From: Algicoccus sp048820935
Lineage (GTDB): Bacteria > Pseudomonadota > Gammaproteobacteria > Burkholderiales > Burkholderiaceae_B
Assembly: GCF_048820935.1 (NCBI RefSeq)
Contig: NZ_JBMERD010000004.1
Span: forward strand, 1-64,000
Length of the DNA: 64,000 nt
Direction of reading: 5' to 3'
Shown: positions 63,735 to 64,000 of the stretch, in pieces
Layout of the letters: each line of letters opens with the position of its first letter
Numbering within the stretch: position 1 is the first letter of the stretch
Notes under the pieces: model-generated
What the model saw: only the letters and a program-made list of their open reading frames with translations
The model's database searches: none
Told to the model about the DNA's origin: nothing
Made by a program: the position numbers and the translations under genes

Positions 63735-64000
63735 ATGAGACACGTGCAAAGCGTTTTCTCCCGAATCTTCGCTGTCCTTTGTCTGAGCTTGCTGCTGACC
63801 ACTGCGGGTCAAGCGCAGGGCCTCAGGGGCGGTACGAAACAGGCGACGCGCGCACCAACGCCCGTGGACGGAATTGCAGCAGTCGTCAATAAAGAAGCGA
63901 TTACTGTGCAGGAAGTCAATCAGCAAGCTGACCGTTTGTCCATGGAACTGCGATCACAGCGCCTGCCTTTGCCACCGAGGGAGCGTCTGGAGAGGCAAGC
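63735..64000 (+). CDS. surA: Periplasmic chaperone/peptidyl-prolyl isomerase SurA, partial
   Basis: The N-terminus of SurA, cut by the window end; about 88 residues are visible. The signal peptide (VFSRIFAVLCLSLLLTTAGQAQ) is followed by VDGIAAVVNKEAITVQEVNQ, the usual SurA N-domain start. ATG 63735 has GAAAGG ten bases upstream; ATG 63726 in the same frame overlaps the lptD end. SurA folds LptD and other outer-membrane proteins, so the pairing with lptD is functional. Confidence 0.92.
   Translation, partial: MRHVQSVFSRIFAVLCLSLLLTTAGQAQGLRGGTKQATRAPTPVDGIAAVVNKEAITVQEVNQQADRLSMELRSQRLPLPPRERLERQ

Noticed and set aside
1..64000. tRNA, rRNA, CRISPR arrays and insertion sequences
   Set aside because: No cloverleaf-type or T-loop pattern, no regularly spaced repeats and no transposase-like frame were found by eye; covariance-model and repeat searches were not possible here.

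Overview
This 64-kb window looks like chromosome of a facultatively anaerobic, nitrate-respiring betaproteobacterium of the order Burkholderiales, most likely an Alcaligenaceae-type genus. That placement is an inference from gene content and order: narK1-narK2-narGHJI followed by a parvulin gene, narXL on the opposite strand, several TRAP transporters, the amgK/murU pair facing lptD-surA, and NorR-type binding sites of the Ralstonia form. I see no rRNA, tRNA, CRISPR array or insertion sequence. Almost everything is dense, ordinary chromosomal coding DNA. The only accessory-looking patch is about 33.3-34.7 kb, with a HipB-like regulator, a 44-residue unknown ORF and a Phd/PIN toxin-antitoxin pair.

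Layout. 0-0.6 kb: rfbC, the end of a dTDP-rhamnose locus. 0.9-4.9 kb: a nitrate/sulfonate-class ABC importer translationally chained to nnrS. 5.0-8.3 kb: a degenerate asparagine-synthase-like protein beside an exported penicillin-acylase-like Ntn hydrolase. 8.4-11.5 kb: dctPQM behind a perfect FNR box. 11.5-13.0 kb: a frameshifted gene of unknown function and a small cupin gene. 13.1-24.0 kb (minus strand): narK1, narK2, narG, narH, narJ, narI, a parvulin and a 135-residue unknown. 24.4-29.4 kb (plus strand): mobB, narX, narL, moeA, mobA, which supply the molybdenum cofactor and the nitrate sensor for the reductase. 29.4-33.2 kb: a metallo-beta-lactamase-fold hydrolase and a second TRAP system.

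34.8-41.0 kb (minus strand): a methyltransferase; nrdG with a class III ribonucleotide reductase split into two genes behind two NrdR boxes; then an apparent nitric-oxide-damage operon (ytfE, a hemerythrin-like protein, a nitronate-monooxygenase-like flavoprotein). Facing that operon at 41.2 kb is a NorR homologue that keeps every NO-sensing residue I know of but has lost the sigma54-contacting GAFTGA loop. Two GGT-N7-ACC NorR operators lie between them. 42.8-47.4 kb: assorted metabolic genes. 47.5-57.4 kb: a ten-kb minus-strand operon combining a dipeptide-type ABC importer with two M20 amidohydrolases, an aspartoacylase-like deacylase and an orotate-phosphoribosyltransferase-like protein. 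57.7-58.6 kb: bfd and bfr. 58.7-64 kb: a coiled-coil membrane protein, murU-amgK, lptD and the start of surA.

Taken together, the window is a kit for oxygen-limited life: nitrate uptake and reduction, molybdenum cofactor assembly, anaerobic dNTP synthesis, dicarboxylate uptake under a predicted anaerobic switch, and several layers of NO defence. The best candidates for new biology are the GAFTGA-less NorR with its intact operators, the two-gene NrdD, the non-canonical asparagine-synthase homologue, and the mixed amidohydrolase/OPRT/ABC operon.
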